NCBI RefSeq assembly: GCF_021442325.1 | Contig: NZ_CP087879.1 | Coordinates: forward strand, 1,860,001 to 1,924,000 | DNA: 64,000 nucleotides | Origin: Agromyces marinus | GTDB lineage: Bacteria > Actinomycetota > Actinomycetes > Actinomycetales > Microbacteriaceae | Direction: 5' to 3' | Shown: positions 36,188-47,279 of the stretch, one piece after another | How the letters are laid out: every line of letters starts with the position of its first letter | Position numbering within the stretch: the stretch's first letter is position 1 | Notes under the pieces: generated by a model | What the model was told of the DNA's origin: nothing | Databases searched by the model: none | Seen by the model: only the letters and a program-made list of their open reading frames with translations | Position numbers and translations under genes: made by a program

Positions 36188-37618
36188 ATGACCGAGACCC
36201 TCTCCGCTTCGCCGCCCGCGGCCCCCGCCGCCGTCGCCGCGCCCGCCGCGCCGCCCGTCTCGACGGGCCCCCTGACCGTCCGACCCGGCCGCTGGATCGA
36301 CGGCTGGGACCCGGAGAACCCCGTCCAGTGGGAGCGCGAGGGCCGCCGGATCGCCGCGCGCAACCTGCGCTGGTCGATCTTCGCCGAGTTCCTCGGATTC
36401 GTCGTCTGGCAGCTGTGGTCGATCGTGGTCGTCTCGCTGCCCGCCGCGGGCTTCGCCTTCGAGACGGGCCAGATCTTCTGGCTCATCTCGATCCCCGCGC
36501 TCGTCGGCGCGACGCTGCGGATCCCGTACACCTTCATGGTCCCCCGCTTCGGCGGGCGCAACTGGACGATCGTGTCGGCGGCGCTCCTGCTCATCCCGGC
36601 GACCGGCCTCGCGGTCGCGGTCGGCAACCCGGAGACGCCGTTCGGCGTCATGCTCGCGATCGCGGCCCTCGCCGGCTTCGGGGGCGGCAACTTCGCCAGC
36701 TCGATGTCGAACATCACCTACTTCTTCCCCCAGCGCGAGAAGGGCTGGGCGCTCGGCCTGAACGCCGCGGGCGGCAACCTGGGCGCGTCGGTCGCGCAGT
36801 TCGTGGTGCCGATCGCGATCACGATCGGGGCGGCCGTGACGCTGAACCTGCCGCTCGCCGGCTGGATCTGGGTGCCGTTCATCCTCGTCGCGATGGCCGG
36901 CGCCGCGCTCCGCATGGACAACCTCTCGAACGCGAAGGCGGATGTCGCGGCGTCCCTCGCCGCGCTGAAGGAGCCGCACCTCTGGATCCTCGCCGTGCTC
37001 TACATCGGCACGTTCGGCTCGTTCATCGGGTTCGCGGGTGTCTTCCCGAAGCTCATCGCCGACCAGTTCCCCGACTTCTCCACGTTCCAGGTCGGCTCGG
37101 CGAGCCTGCAGCTGGCCTTCCTGGGTGCGCTCGTCGGCTCGCTCGCCCGACCCTACGGCGGCCGCCTCGCCGACCGGTTCGGCGGCACGCAGATCACCAT
37201 GGCCGCGTTCGCGGTCATGGCGGCCGGCGCGCTGGCCGTGGTCTGGACGCTCCCGCTCGGGAACTTCTGGCTCTTCCTGGGTCTCTTCCTGGTGCTCTTC
37301 ACCGCGTCGGGCGTCGGCAACGGCTCGACCTACCGAATGATCCCGACGGTGTTCGCGCTCCGCGCGGGCGCGCACAACGCGCACGAGTCGGCCGGCGACG
37401 TGAGCTCGCAGCGGAAGGCCGCGGCGGCGCTCGGCATCATCTCAGCGGTCGGCGCGTACGGCGGCTTCGTGATCCCGCAGCTGCTCGGCTTCTCGAAGAC
37501 GACGTTCGGCGACTACACGACCGGACTCAGCTGGTTCGTGTGGGCGTACGCGGTGATGCTCGCCATCACCGGGGGCGTCTACCTGACGCTCGCGAAGCGC
37601 TCCGGGCACCGGATCTGA
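36188..37618 (+). CDS. narK: Nitrate/nitrite transporter, MFS (NarK/NasA type)
   Basis: 476 residues with about twelve membrane segments. Signatures of nitrate/nitrite porters are FGGGNFASSMSNITYFFPQREKGWALGLNAAGGNLGAS (described in part) and GVGNGSTYRMIP, the two glycine-rich nitrate motifs. The N-terminal tail of about 40 residues is Ala/Pro rich and cytoplasmic. It brings nitrate to the nitrate reductase encoded next, but a strong hairpin and a 34-base C run lie between the two genes. Confidence 0.93.
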   Translation: MTETLSASPPAAPAAVAAPAAPPVSTGPLTVRPGRWIDGWDPENPVQWEREGRRIAARNLRWSIFAEFLGFVVWQLWSIVVVSLPAAGFAFETGQIFWLISIPALVGATLRIPYTFMVPRFGGRNWTIVSAALLLIPATGLAVAVGNPETPFGVMLAIAALAGFGGGNFASSMSNITYFFPQREKGWALGLNAAGGNLGASVAQFVVPIAITIGAAVTLNLPLAGWIWVPFILVAMAGAALRMDNLSNAKADVAASLAALKEPHLWILAVLYIGTFGSFIGFAGVFPKLIADQFPDFSTFQVGSASLQLAFLGALVGSLARPYGGRLADRFGGTQITMAAFAVMAAGALAVVWTLPLGNFWLFLGLFLVLFTASGVGNGSTYRMIPTVFALRAGAHNAHESAGDVSSQRKAAAALGIISAVGAYGGFVIPQLLGFSKTTFGDYTTGLSWFVWAYAVMLAITGGVYLTLAKRSGHRI

Positions 37619-37621
37619 TCG

Positions 37622-37652
37622 GCGGGCCGGGCGACCTCACCGCCCGGCCCGC
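37622..37652 (+). terminator. Perfect 12-bp hairpin after narK
   Basis: GCGGGCCGGGCG and CGCCCGGCCCGC pair perfectly around a 7-nt loop, three bases after the narK stop. No U tract follows; instead a poly-C run begins 16 bases later. It may end or attenuate transcription into nasA. Confidence 0.75.
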
Positions 37653-37666
37653 TCCCATCGACAGGC

Positions 37667-37703
<37 letters not shown>

Positions 37704-37712
37704 GAGGACGAC

Positions 37713-39832
<2,120 letters not shown>

Positions 39833-39836
<4 letters not shown>

Positions 39837-41512
39837 GCCCGATCCGGGTCGTCCTCGTCGGCTACGGACCGGTCGGTGCGCGCTTCGTCGAGGGGCTGCT
39901 GCCCGCCGTGCGGGCGGGCGCGATCGCGCTCACCGTCGTCGCCGGCGAGCCGGTCGAGGCCTACAACCGGGTCCTCGTCGCCGAGTACGCCGTCGGCAAC
40001 GCCGACCTCGAGACGATGCTCGTCGGCGACCGGGACGCGGCGGAGGAGGCCGGCGCCGCCGTGCTGCTCGGCGTGCGCGCGACGCGGATCGACCGCGACG
40101 CGCACCTCGTGCACCTCTCGACGGGCGAGTCGCTCCCCTACGACCGGCTCGTGCTCGCCACCGGTTCGCGCGCCAATGTGCCGACGCTCGACGGCGTCGA
40201 GCGCCACCGCCGCGACCTCGCCGACCTCGAGCGTCACCCGTCGACGCTCGTCGCACGCGACGACGACCTGCCCGCGGGCGTCACCGCGCTCCGCGACCTC
40301 GACGACGCCGAACGCGTGCTCGAGGCCGTGCGCGGCCGTCGCCGGATCGTCGTGCTCGGGGCGGGCGTGCTCGGCCTCGAACTCGCGCTCGCCGCCGCCC
40401 ACGCGGGCGCACAGGTGTGCGTCGTGCACCACGGACCGCACCCGATGCCGCGCAACCTCGATCGCGGAGCCGGGCACGTGCTGCGCTCGGCGCTCCGACG
40501 AACCGGCATCACCGTCATCGCGAACAGTCGTGCCGAGGCGATCGGATTCCGCACCGACCGCGACGGCACCCGGCGCTTCGACATGCTCGTCACCGCCGAC
40601 GGCAAGCAGGTCCGCGGCGACCTGCTCGTGCTCTCGTGCGGCGTGAGCCCCCGGACCGAGCTCGCCACGCTCGCCGGGCTCCGCACCGCCGTGGGCATCG
40701 TCGTCGGACGGGACCTCGCGAGCTGGAGCGACCCGGACGTGTTCGCCATCGGCGACTGCGCCCACGTCGTCGAGCGCACCGAGCAGACCGTCGGCCGGCG
40801 CATCCTGCCCGGCGCTCCCTCGGGCCTGATCGGACCCGGCTGGCGCCAGGCGGAGCACCTCGCCGGCCGCTTCGCCGAGGCGGCTGCGTTCGGCACCGCG
40901 GCGGCCGGCGCCGCGCCGGCGCTCGCACCCGGGCTCGCGCCCGACGTCCACGCCCCGGAACCGCTCGCGCCCGAGCGCGACGCGATCGTGATGCTCAAGG
41001 CCGAGCACGTCGACGTCGTCGCCGTCGGGGACGTGACCGCCGACCCGTGGGACGACGACGCGGTCGCACCGCGCCGACGGGTCGCGCAGTGGGCCGACCC
41101 CGAGCACCTGCGATACGTGAAGATGGTCACCGAGAACGGCATCCTGACCGGGTTCGCGAGCGTCGGGATGCCGCGCACGGCGGCCGAACTCACCCTGCTC
41201 TTCGAGCGGGCCGCCGAACTGCCCGCCGACCGTTCGCTCCTGCTGCGCTTCGACGGCCCCGACGACGACCCGTCGACGCGCGCCGACGCGTTCGCGCCGG
41301 ACGCGACGGTGTGCTGGTGCAACGGCGTCACCGTCGGACGCATCCTGGAGTCGGCCGCGTGCGGCAGCGCGACCCTCGAGTGCGTCGGTCGCGACACCCG
41401 TGCGGGGACGGGGTGCGGCGGATGCCGCGGGCGGATCGCCGAGGTCCTGGCACGTTCGGCGGCCGACGCGCAGGTTCCGGACCGCGACGGAGCAGCGGGC
41501 ATGCCCGCCTGA
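39833..41512 (+). CDS. FAD-dependent oxidoreductase with BFD 2Fe-2S domain, likely electron donor to nitrate reductase
   Basis: 559 residues. FAD/NAD domains are marked by VVLVGYGPVGARFVEGL, LVLATGSRANVPTLDGV, IVVLGAGVLGLELALAAAHAGAQVCVVH and DVFAIGDCAHV. A spacer rich in Ala follows (about 355-380), and the C-terminus has a bacterioferritin-associated-ferredoxin-like cluster, VCWCNGVTVGRI to GTGCGGCRGRI. It resembles the N-terminal half of NirB and the NasB electron-transfer proteins. The ATGA overlap with nasA makes delivery of NAD(P)H electrons to it the likely job. Confidence 0.88.
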
Positions 41513-41514
41513 GT

Positions 41515-41556
41515 CGCGACCGCCCCGCGCCCGTCGCCACGGCCGCGGGGTTCGCG
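41515..41556. terminator. Hairpin between convergent nasA operon and cbiX-like gene
   Basis: CCCCGCG (41523-41529) pairs with CGCGGGG (41544-41550) and CGCGA with TCGCG outside it, with small bulges and a 14-nt loop. A bidirectional terminator is plausible in the 55-bp convergent gap. Confidence 0.5.
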
Positions 41557-41567
41557 TCGGGCCGACG

Positions 41568-42326
41568 TCAGACGCGCCCGCGGCGTTCCGCCGACGCGGC
41601 GGAGTACCGGTCGATCACGAGTTCGACCAGCGGCGCCGCCGCGGGCTCGTCCGGGCCGAGCAGCGGTTCGGCGATCACGTCCGCCCCGGCCGCGATCGCC
41701 TGGTCGTGGAACGCGCCGGGCGCGAGCAGGTAGGGAGCGAGAACGACCCTCGCGGCCGGGTGCACCTCGCGGATCATCTCGATCGCGTCGGGCAACCGGG
41801 GGATGCCGGCCGCGATGAAGCCGACGGTCGCGGACCGGCCGAGGCGCTGGCCGAGCCGGCGGGCGACCTCGAAGCACTCGCGGACCGCACGCGGGTCGTT
41901 CGAACCCGCAGCGGCCAGCAGCACGGCGTCGCCGTCGCCGAGTCCGGCCGCGCGCAACCGGTCCGCCAGCACGTCCACGATGCGTTCGTCGGGGCCGAGC
42001 TCCGACGCCAGTCGGGCCGATCCCGGAAGCCGGTCCAGTCCGAGTGCGAGCCCCGTCCGGACGTGGAAGCCGGCCGAGAGCACGAGCGGCACGATCACGG
42101 CATCCGGTTCCGATGCGGTCCGGAGGACCCGGTCGAGATCGTCGGCGCGGGCATCGAGGAAGACGATCGACACGTCGAGCTCAGGTCGGGCGGAGGCCAC
42201 CCCGTCGACCAGGCGCATGATCGCCCGGCGGTTCGCGGCGGATGCGGCTCCGTGGGTCACCGCGACCAGCCGAAGCGGTGCCCGGCCGGGGCCCGAGGCG
42301 GGTTCCGGGTCAGTCGTCCGCCTCAT
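41568..42326 (-). CDS. Sirohydrochlorin chelatase-like protein (CbiX/SirB family)
   Basis: 252 residues. It has the tandem CbiX pattern: LRLVAVTHGAASAANRRAIMRLVDGVA near the start (the His of the H-G pair), IVFLDARADDLDRVL, AVIVPLVLSAGFHVRTG and a second half with VGFIAAGIPRLPDAIEMI and VVLAPYLLAPGAFHDQAI. Expected to insert iron into sirohydrochlorin, completing siroheme for NirB after CobA. The middle dehydrogenase step has no gene here. The ATG at 42326 follows a GGCGG stretch. Its promoter carries the same GlnR-like layout as nirB. Confidence 0.87.
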   Translation of the reverse strand: MRRTTDPEPASGPGRAPLRLVAVTHGAASAANRRAIMRLVDGVASARPELDVSIVFLDARADDLDRVLRTASEPDAVIVPLVLSAGFHVRTGLALGLDRLPGSARLASELGPDERIVDVLADRLRAAGLGDGDAVLLAAAGSNDPRAVRECFEVARRLGQRLGRSATVGFIAAGIPRLPDAIEMIREVHPAARVVLAPYLLAPGAFHDQAIAAGADVIAEPLLGPDEPAAAPLVELVIDRYSAASAERRGRV

Positions 42327-42373
42327 CCGCCGCCCCGCCTCTCCGGCGGAATCCGTTCCCACCCGCCGATCCG

Positions 42374-42427
42374 ACGGTAGGCACGGCATGTTTCACGGAA
42401 TCGGCCCGAGTGTTTCCGATCCGTGAA
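42374..42427 (-). promoter_or_regulatory. GlnR-like sites and -10 of the cbiX-like gene
   Basis: On the minus strand: TTCAC-N6-GAAAC (42427-42412), another GAAAC (42394-42390) 22 bp further, then exactly 10 nt to TACCGT (42379-42374). This gives the same GAAAC-N10-TAnnnT geometry as nirB, nirD and narK. Confidence 0.7.
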
Positions 42428-42434
42428 GAGTGCC

Positions 42435-43175
42435 TCACGCGAGGCCGGCGGGCGGCTCCGCTTCGTCGCCGGGGCTCGGTGCCCCCGGGCTCGCGAGCAG
42501 TTCCGGCCGAACCCGGCGGGTGCGTTCGACCTGCTGCTGCCTGCGCCACTCGGCGACCCGGCCGTGGTGACCCGAGAGCAGCACCGGCGGCACTGGGAGA
42601 CCGCGCCACTCTGCGGGCTTGGTGTAGCTCGGATACTCCAGCAGGCCGTCCTCGTGCGACTCCTCGACGAGGCTCTCGGGGTTGCCGACCACACCGGGCA
42701 CGAGGCGGCCGGCGGCCTCGATCATCGCCATGACCGCGACCTCGCCGCCGTTGAGCACGTAGTCGCCGAGGCTGATCAGCCGCACGCGGAGTCGCGTGGC
42801 GTAGTGGTCGACGACCCGCTGGTCGATGCCCTCGTACCGCCCGCAGGCGAACACGAGGTGCTCCTCGGCGGCGAGCTCGCGCGCCGCGGCCTGCGTGAAG
42901 GGCTCGCCCGCGGGCGACGGCACGACCAGCAGCGCGTCCGAGGGACCCGTGCCGACGATGGCGTCGAGCGCCTCGCCCCACGGCTCGGGCTTCATGACCA
43001 TGCCCGCGCCGCCGCCGTACGGGGTGTCGTCGACGGTGCGGTGTCGATCGTGCGTGAAGTCGCGCAGGTCGTGCGTGCGCACGTCGATGAGGCCGGACTG
43101 GCGCGCCTTGCCCAGCAGCGACAGGTCGAGCACGTCGAAGAACGACGGGAAGATCGTGACGACGTCGATGCGCAT
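42435..43175 (-). CDS. trmD: tRNA (guanine-N1-)-methyltransferase TrmD
   Basis: Makes m1G37 in tRNAs. 246 residues. The ATG at 43175 gives [16 protein letters not shown]. The trefoil-knot motifs are [67 protein letters not shown] and [25 protein letters not shown]. It follows rimM by eight bases. rplS, its usual downstream neighbour, is displaced by about 13 kb. Confidence 0.97.
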   Translation of the reverse strand: MRIDVVTIFPSFFDVLDLSLLGKARQSGLIDVRTHDLRDFTHDRHRTVDDTPYGGGAGMVMKPEPWGEALDAIVGTGPSDALLVVPSPAGEPFTQAAARELAAEEHLVFACGRYEGIDQRVVDHYATRLRVRLISLGDYVLNGGEVAVMAMIEAAGRLVPGVVGNPESLVEESHEDGLLEYPSYTKPAEWRGLPVPPVLLSGHHGRVAEWRRQQQVERTRRVRPELLASPGAPSPGDEAEPPAGLA

Positions 43176-43183
43176 GTCGCGGC

Positions 43184-43726
43184 CTACTCGAGATCCTCGA
43201 ACAGTCCGGGCGGGGGCGTGACCGTGACGGTTCCCGCCTCCACGTCGACCTCGGGGACGATCGCGGCGACGAACGGCACCATGACCTCGCCGCCGGGAGT
43301 CCTGACGACGAGCAGGTCCTGCGCCGGAAGGTGGTCGACGTGCAGGATCTCGCCGACCTTCTCGCCGTCGCGGACGACGGCGAGGCCGACGAGCTGGTGG
43401 TCGTACCAGGCGTCGGGTTCGGGCTCCTCGTCGGCCGGCTGCTCGACCCAGAGGATCGCCTTCACGAGCCCCTCCGCCGCAGTGCGGTCGTCGACGCCCT
43501 CGAAGAACCCGACGGGCTGGCTGTTGTACCAGCGGAGCTCGCGGAAGACGAGGTCCTTGCCGTGCCACGGCGAGGAGTCCGGGACCTGGAGCGAGAAGAC
43601 GGCCCCCGGCACGAATCGCCGTTCGGGGTCGTCGGTGTAGAGCTCGAGCTTGATGGCGCCCTTCAGGCCGTGCGCCTTGGTCAGCCGACCGATGCGCAGC
43701 TGCTGGGGGCGGTTCGCCGCGGCCAC
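43184..43726 (-). CDS. rimM: 16S rRNA processing protein RimM
   Basis: Ribosome maturation factor for the 30S head. 180 residues from the GTG at 43726, one base past the khpA stop; a longer reading would overlap khpA entirely. The N-terminal beta domain has [29 protein letters not shown] and the PRC-barrel half has [35 protein letters not shown] and [26 protein letters not shown] (quoted in parts). Part of rpsP-khpA-rimM-trmD. Confidence 0.95.
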   Translation of the reverse strand: MAAANRPQQLRIGRLTKAHGLKGAIKLELYTDDPERRFVPGAVFSLQVPDSSPWHGKDLVFRELRWYNSQPVGFFEGVDDRTAAEGLVKAILWVEQPADEEPEPDAWYDHQLVGLAVVRDGEKVGEILHVDHLPAQDLLVVRTPGGEVMVPFVAAIVPEVDVEAGTVTVTPPPGLFEDLE

Positions 43727-43727
43727 G

Positions 43728-43964
43728 TCAGGCGTCGGTGTCGACGACGTCGACACGGACTCGGCGACCGTCGGCGAGGGCTGCGACGATGGTGCGCAGC
43801 GCCTTGGCGGTGCGACCGGACCGCCCGATGACACGGCCGAGGTCCTCGGGGTGCACGTGCACCTCGAGGACCTCGCCGCGCGCGCTCGACGCGGAGACGA
43901 CCTTCACCTCGGCCGGGTGATCGACGATCCCCTTGACGAGGTGCTCGAGCGCGGAAGAGAGCAA
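43728..43964 (-). CDS. khpA: KH-domain RNA-binding protein KhpA
   Basis: 78 residues, a single KH domain with the GRVIGRSGRTAKALRT loop (GxxG type). Opens LSSALEHLVKGIVDHPAEV, the family start. The only sensible start is TTG at 43964, three bases past the rpsP stop, so it is probably translated by coupling. KhpA homologues bind small RNAs and act in cell-elongation control with KhpB. Confidence 0.93.
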   Translation of the reverse strand: MLSSALEHLVKGIVDHPAEVKVVSASSARGEVLEVHVHPEDLGRVIGRSGRTAKALRTIVAALADGRRVRVDVVDTDA

Positions 43965-43967
43965 GGC

Positions 43968-44381
43968 CTACGCCTCGTTCGACTCGGTCTCGGGCGCCTG
44001 CTCGGCCTCGGCGGGCTTCTCGGCGGCCTTCTCGACCTTCGGCTTCACGACGGACTTCTTGGCCTCGTCGACCTTGAACTCGGCCTTGGGCTCAGCGGTC
44101 TGGACGGTGGACTTCGCGTCCTTGTCGCCCTTGAACGCGCCCCAGTCGCCGGTCAGCTTGAGGATCGCACGGACCTGCTCGGTCGGCTGCGCGCCGACGC
44201 CCAGCCAGTACTGCGCGCGCTCCGAGTCGACCTCGATGAACGAGGGGTTCTCGGTCGGGTGGTACTTGCCGATCTCCTCGATCACGCGACCGTCGCGCTT
44301 GGTGCGCGAGTCGGCCACGACGATGCGGTAGTACGGGGCACGGATCTTGCCGAGCCGCTTGAGACGGATCTTGACAGCCAC
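43968..44381 (-). CDS. rpsP: 30S ribosomal protein S16
   Basis: 137 residues. GTG at 44381 behind AGGAGA; the product opens [42 protein letters not shown] in family style (quoted for its R-x-P-Y-Y-R-I-V core). [19 protein letters not shown] is conserved. A tail of about 50 residues alternating Lys, Glu, Ala and Val is typical of actinobacterial S16. First gene of the rpsP-khpA-rimM-trmD operon, with its own promoter. Confidence 0.97.
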   Translation of the reverse strand: MAVKIRLKRLGKIRAPYYRIVVADSRTKRDGRVIEEIGKYHPTENPSFIEVDSERAQYWLGVGAQPTEQVRAILKLTGDWGAFKGDKDAKSTVQTAEPKAEFKVDEAKKSVVKPKVEKAAEKPAEAEQAPETESNEA

Positions 44382-44501
44382 AATTCTCCTGAATGTGTAG
44401 AAAACGGTGAACCGATCGCCTGGAGCGTGGGGTGCACACCCGGCGGAAGCTCGAAAGGGCGGACCACGGCCGGATAGAGGGTCGGGCGGCGATCCAACCC
44501 C

Positions 44502-44515
44502 CTATTCTGCCAGAT
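44502..44515 (-). promoter_or_regulatory. rpsP promoter -10 region sharing a 14-mer with rplS
   Basis: ATCTGGCAGAATAG on the minus strand is identical to the rplS promoter segment. CAGAAT (44509-44504) is the likely -10; a weak TTCGCG lies 18 nt upstream. The leader to the rpsP GTG would be about 120 nt. Confidence 0.55.
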
Positions 44516-44541
44516 TCCGCCGGATGCCGCGAACCGGCGGA

Positions 44542-46023
44542 TCACCCGAGTCGTGCCATCCACGATTCGATGCCGGCCGCGTCGATCGGCAGCGCCGCCG
44601 ACAGCACCTCGCTCCCGCCCTCGGTCACCACGAGGTCGTCCTCGAGCCGGACGCCGACCCCTCGCAGTTCGGGCGGAAGGGTCTCGTCGAACGCGTGGAA
44701 GTAGAGCCCCGGCTCGACCGTCAGGGCCATCCCCGGGCGCATCTTCGCCCCCTGGTATGCGCCGTGGCTCGCCGCCGAGCAGTCGTGCACGTCGATGCCG
44801 AGATGATGCCCCACCCCGCACACGATGTACCGCCGGTGCTGCTGGCCGCCGGGCGAGAGCGCCTCGTCGACCGAGACCGGCAGGAGGCCCCAATCGGCCA
44901 GTCCCCGTGCGAGCACGTCCATGCACGCGGTGTGGAAGTCGGACCAGTCGCGGCCGGGGCCGACCGCTGCGAGCCCCGCGCGGTGCGACCGCTCGACGAG
45001 GTCGTGGACCTCGCGCTGTGCCGTGGTGAACCGACCCGACGCGGGCAGGGTTCGGGTGATGTCCGCGGTGTAGCCCGATCGGCGCTCGACGCCGAGGTCG
45101 AGCAGCAGCAGGGATCCGGGGTCGACGTCGCCGTCCGCGCGCACCCAGTGCAGGACCGGCGCGTGCGCACCGGAGCCGACGATCGACGCATACCCCACGC
45201 CGTTCCCGAAGGTGCGCGCGTGGCGGTCGAACGTGCCCTGGAGCCAGCGCTCGCCGCCCCGGCGCACGGACTCGGGGATCTCGAGCGCGGTCGCGGCGAA
45301 TCCGTCGACGGTCGTGTCGACGGCCGCGCGCAGCTCGGCGAGCTCCCACTCGTCCTTGATCATGCGCAACTCGGCGAGCACGCGTGCGAGCTCTCCCGAC
45401 CTGGGCCGAGCGGCGAGCGCCGAGGAGGGCCCCTCGGTCGCCACGGTGCCCGCGACGAGCGCGTCGGCCGGCAGCTCGAGCTGCTCGACGCTCCTGGTGC
45501 GGATTCCGAGCGCGTCGGCGTACTCCTCGAGCCCGGGCATCGGCCCGACCCAGAGCTCGCCCCGCAGCGGATCCGCGAAGAAGCCGTCGTCGCCCGGACG
45601 GAACGGAGCGGGGAGGTAGAGGGTCGCATCGTGCCCGCCGGCGACCGGTTCGAGTACGAGCACGGCATCCTCGATCGCGGCCCCGACGAGCCAGAGGAAG
45701 TCGCTGTCGGCCCGGAACTCGTGCGCGTTGTCGTTCACGCGCCTGGGCGCCCGCCCCGCCGCCACCGCGAGCACGCGGCCGGGCAGCGCCTCCCCCAGCT
45801 GGACCCGGTGCCGAGCACCCGCATCCGCGCCCCCCGGCGGGACCACGGGCGTGCGATCGGCCCCGCCCCAGCCCTCGCGCATCCACTGTCGGAAGCCCGG
45901 GACCTCGGTCAGCCGCGGCATCCGAGGATCGGGCTCTGCCGGTTGCGGCATGGATCGCGCGGGTGCCGCCGCGTCGGGCACGGCGCGCTCGGCGACGGCA
46001 TCCAGTGCGTCGTTCGTGGTCAT
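44542..46023 (-). CDS. pepP: Aminopeptidase P family protein (Xaa-Pro aminopeptidase)
   Basis: Releases N-terminal residues preceding proline. 493 residues. An N-terminal AMP_N domain (about 30-190; NDNAHEFRADSDFLWLVG) is followed by the pita-bread catalytic domain. Metal ligands are in LLLLDLGVERRSGYTADITRT (two Asp), IVCGVGHHLGIDVHD (His), ALTVEPGLYF (Glu) and GVRLEDDLVV (Glu). ATG at 46023 shares ATGA with the 66-residue gene upstream. With the hydroxyproline genes beside it, a role in using proline-rich or collagen-like peptides is likely (inference). Confidence 0.93.
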   Translation of the reverse strand: MTTNDALDAVAERAVPDAAAPARSMPQPAEPDPRMPRLTEVPGFRQWMREGWGGADRTPVVPPGGADAGARHRVQLGEALPGRVLAVAAGRAPRRVNDNAHEFRADSDFLWLVGAAIEDAVLVLEPVAGGHDATLYLPAPFRPGDDGFFADPLRGELWVGPMPGLEEYADALGIRTRSVEQLELPADALVAGTVATEGPSSALAARPRSGELARVLAELRMIKDEWELAELRAAVDTTVDGFAATALEIPESVRRGGERWLQGTFDRHARTFGNGVGYASIVGSGAHAPVLHWVRADGDVDPGSLLLLDLGVERRSGYTADITRTLPASGRFTTAQREVHDLVERSHRAGLAAVGPGRDWSDFHTACMDVLARGLADWGLLPVSVDEALSPGGQQHRRYIVCGVGHHLGIDVHDCSAASHGAYQGAKMRPGMALTVEPGLYFHAFDETLPPELRGVGVRLEDDLVVTEGGSEVLSAALPIDAAGIESWMARLG

Positions 46024-46220
46024 CGGTTCTCCTCCCGGCCGACTGGTTCGCGGCCCTCGATCGTTCCTGGTGCCATGCCGAGGCGAACCTCGAGGGCGGT
46101 GAACAGTCGCTCGGCGACGTCGCCCCGGTGCAGGCCGTCGTGTTCGAACTCGTTGGTGATCCACGCCTCGACGGCGCCGACCCGGGCGGCCGTCTCGAGC
46201 GAGAGGAGCTTCCGGGACAT
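46020..46220 (-). CDS. Small conserved-looking protein of 66 residues, function unknown
   Basis: A 66-residue acidic/helical protein (MSRKLLSLETAARVGAVE, WITNEFEHDGLHRGDVAERLFTALEVRLGMAPGTIEG, described in parts). I do not recognise the family. It is supported as a gene by the ATGA overlap with pepP, by its ATG, and by a promoter sharing the 16-bp operator-like motif found before the oxidase operon. It may be a partner or translational leader of aminopeptidase P. Confidence 0.65.
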   Translation of the reverse strand: MSRKLLSLETAARVGAVEAWITNEFEHDGLHRGDVAERLFTALEVRLGMAPGTIEGREPVGREENR

Positions 46221-46309
46221 CGGTCACCTTCGGGTTCATCCGTGCCGCGAGGCCGTTCAGCACCGCGGATCGTCGGAAGTGCTTCGTCGAACAATCCGCG
46301 ATGTGTGCC

Positions 46310-46333
46310 ACATTACACGTCACATAGTAAGAT
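46310..46333. promoter_or_regulatory. Operator-like 16-mer and divergent promoters between pepP unit and ocd
   Basis: On the minus strand ATGTGACGTGTAATGT (46325-46310) directly follows and overlaps by two bases the -10 TACTAT (46329-46324). Exactly this geometry recurs before the oxidase operon and gntR. On the plus strand TAAGAT (46328-46333) ends seven bases before the ocd ATG, a leaderless layout, with the motif in its spacer. Confidence 0.6.
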
Positions 46334-46340
46334 TGTCGAC

Positions 46341-47279
46341 ATGCCCGATGTCATCGCCGCCATGCAGGTCCTCGATGCGGCGGCCCTCCGCGCCCGCATC
46401 GACCTCCCCCGCGCGGCCCGCGCGCTCCGGGACGCACTTCGGGCAGGATTCGATCCCGACGACGATCCGCCCCGGTCGATCGTCGACGTGCGGAGCGGGC
46501 AGCTCCTCCTGATGCCCGCGGACTTCGGCCGGTACGCCGGCCAGAAGCTCGCGACGGTCGCACCCGCGAACCCCGAACGCGGACTCGATCGCATCCAGGC
46601 CGTGTACATCGTGCTCGACGCAGAGACCCTCGCGCCCGTCGCCCTGCTCGACGGCACCGAACTGACGAACCTGCGCACCCCGGCGATGTCGGCCGCGATG
46701 CTCGACCTCGTCGCCGAACCCGAGGCCGCGAGCCTCGTCGTGTTCGGCACCGGCCCGCAGGGCCTTCGCCACGTCGAGGCGATGCGCTCCATCCGGCCGA
46801 TCGAGCGGGTCCGCCTGGTCGGCCGCGATCGGGGGCGGGCCGAACGCGCGGTGGCGGCGCTCGCGACCACCGGGCTGGACGTGGCCGTCGGCACCGCCGG
46901 CGACGTCGCCGACGCCGACCTCGTGGTCTGCGCGACGACCGCGCGCGAACCGCTCTTCGATGCGACCCTCGTGCGCGAGGGCGCCGCGCTCGTCGCGGTC
47001 GGCTCGCACGAGCGCGACGCGCGCGAACTGCCGGGCGCGCTCCTCGCGCGAGCCCAGGTGATCGTGGAGTCCGAACGGGTCGCGCGCACCGAGGCCGGGG
47101 ACGTGATCATGGCCGTCGAAGAGGGGCACCTCCGCCTCGACGACCTCGTGCCGATGGCGCGGATCGCCACCGGCGACGTCGCGGTGGCATGGGATCGCCC
47201 GCGAGTCGTGAAGACGTGCGGCATGGGCTGGCAGGACCTCGCGGTCGCCCAGGCCGCGATCGAAGGAGGGCGGGCGTGA
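46341..47279 (+). CDS. Ornithine cyclodeaminase/mu-crystallin family protein, probable pyrroline-2-carboxylate reductase
   Basis: 312 residues. NAD(P)-binding Rossmann core ASLVVFGTGPQGLRHVEAMRSIRPIERVRLVGRD, preceded by QKLATVAPANPERGLDRIQAVYIVLD and LLDGTELTNLRTPAMSAA (quoted in parts). Family members include ornithine cyclodeaminase and delta-1-pyrroline-2-carboxylate reductase (LhpI). The neighbouring proline-racemase-type gene favours the latter. It is translationally coupled to that gene (the ocd stop overlaps its start). ATG at 46341 appears leaderless. Confidence 0.87.
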   Translation: MPDVIAAMQVLDAAALRARIDLPRAARALRDALRAGFDPDDDPPRSIVDVRSGQLLLMPADFGRYAGQKLATVAPANPERGLDRIQAVYIVLDAETLAPVALLDGTELTNLRTPAMSAAMLDLVAEPEAASLVVFGTGPQGLRHVEAMRSIRPIERVRLVGRDRGRAERAVAALATTGLDVAVGTAGDVADADLVVCATTAREPLFDATLVREGAALVAVGSHERDARELPGALLARAQVIVESERVARTEAGDVIMAVEEGHLRLDDLVPMARIATGDVAVAWDRPRVVKTCGMGWQDLAVAQAAIEGGRA

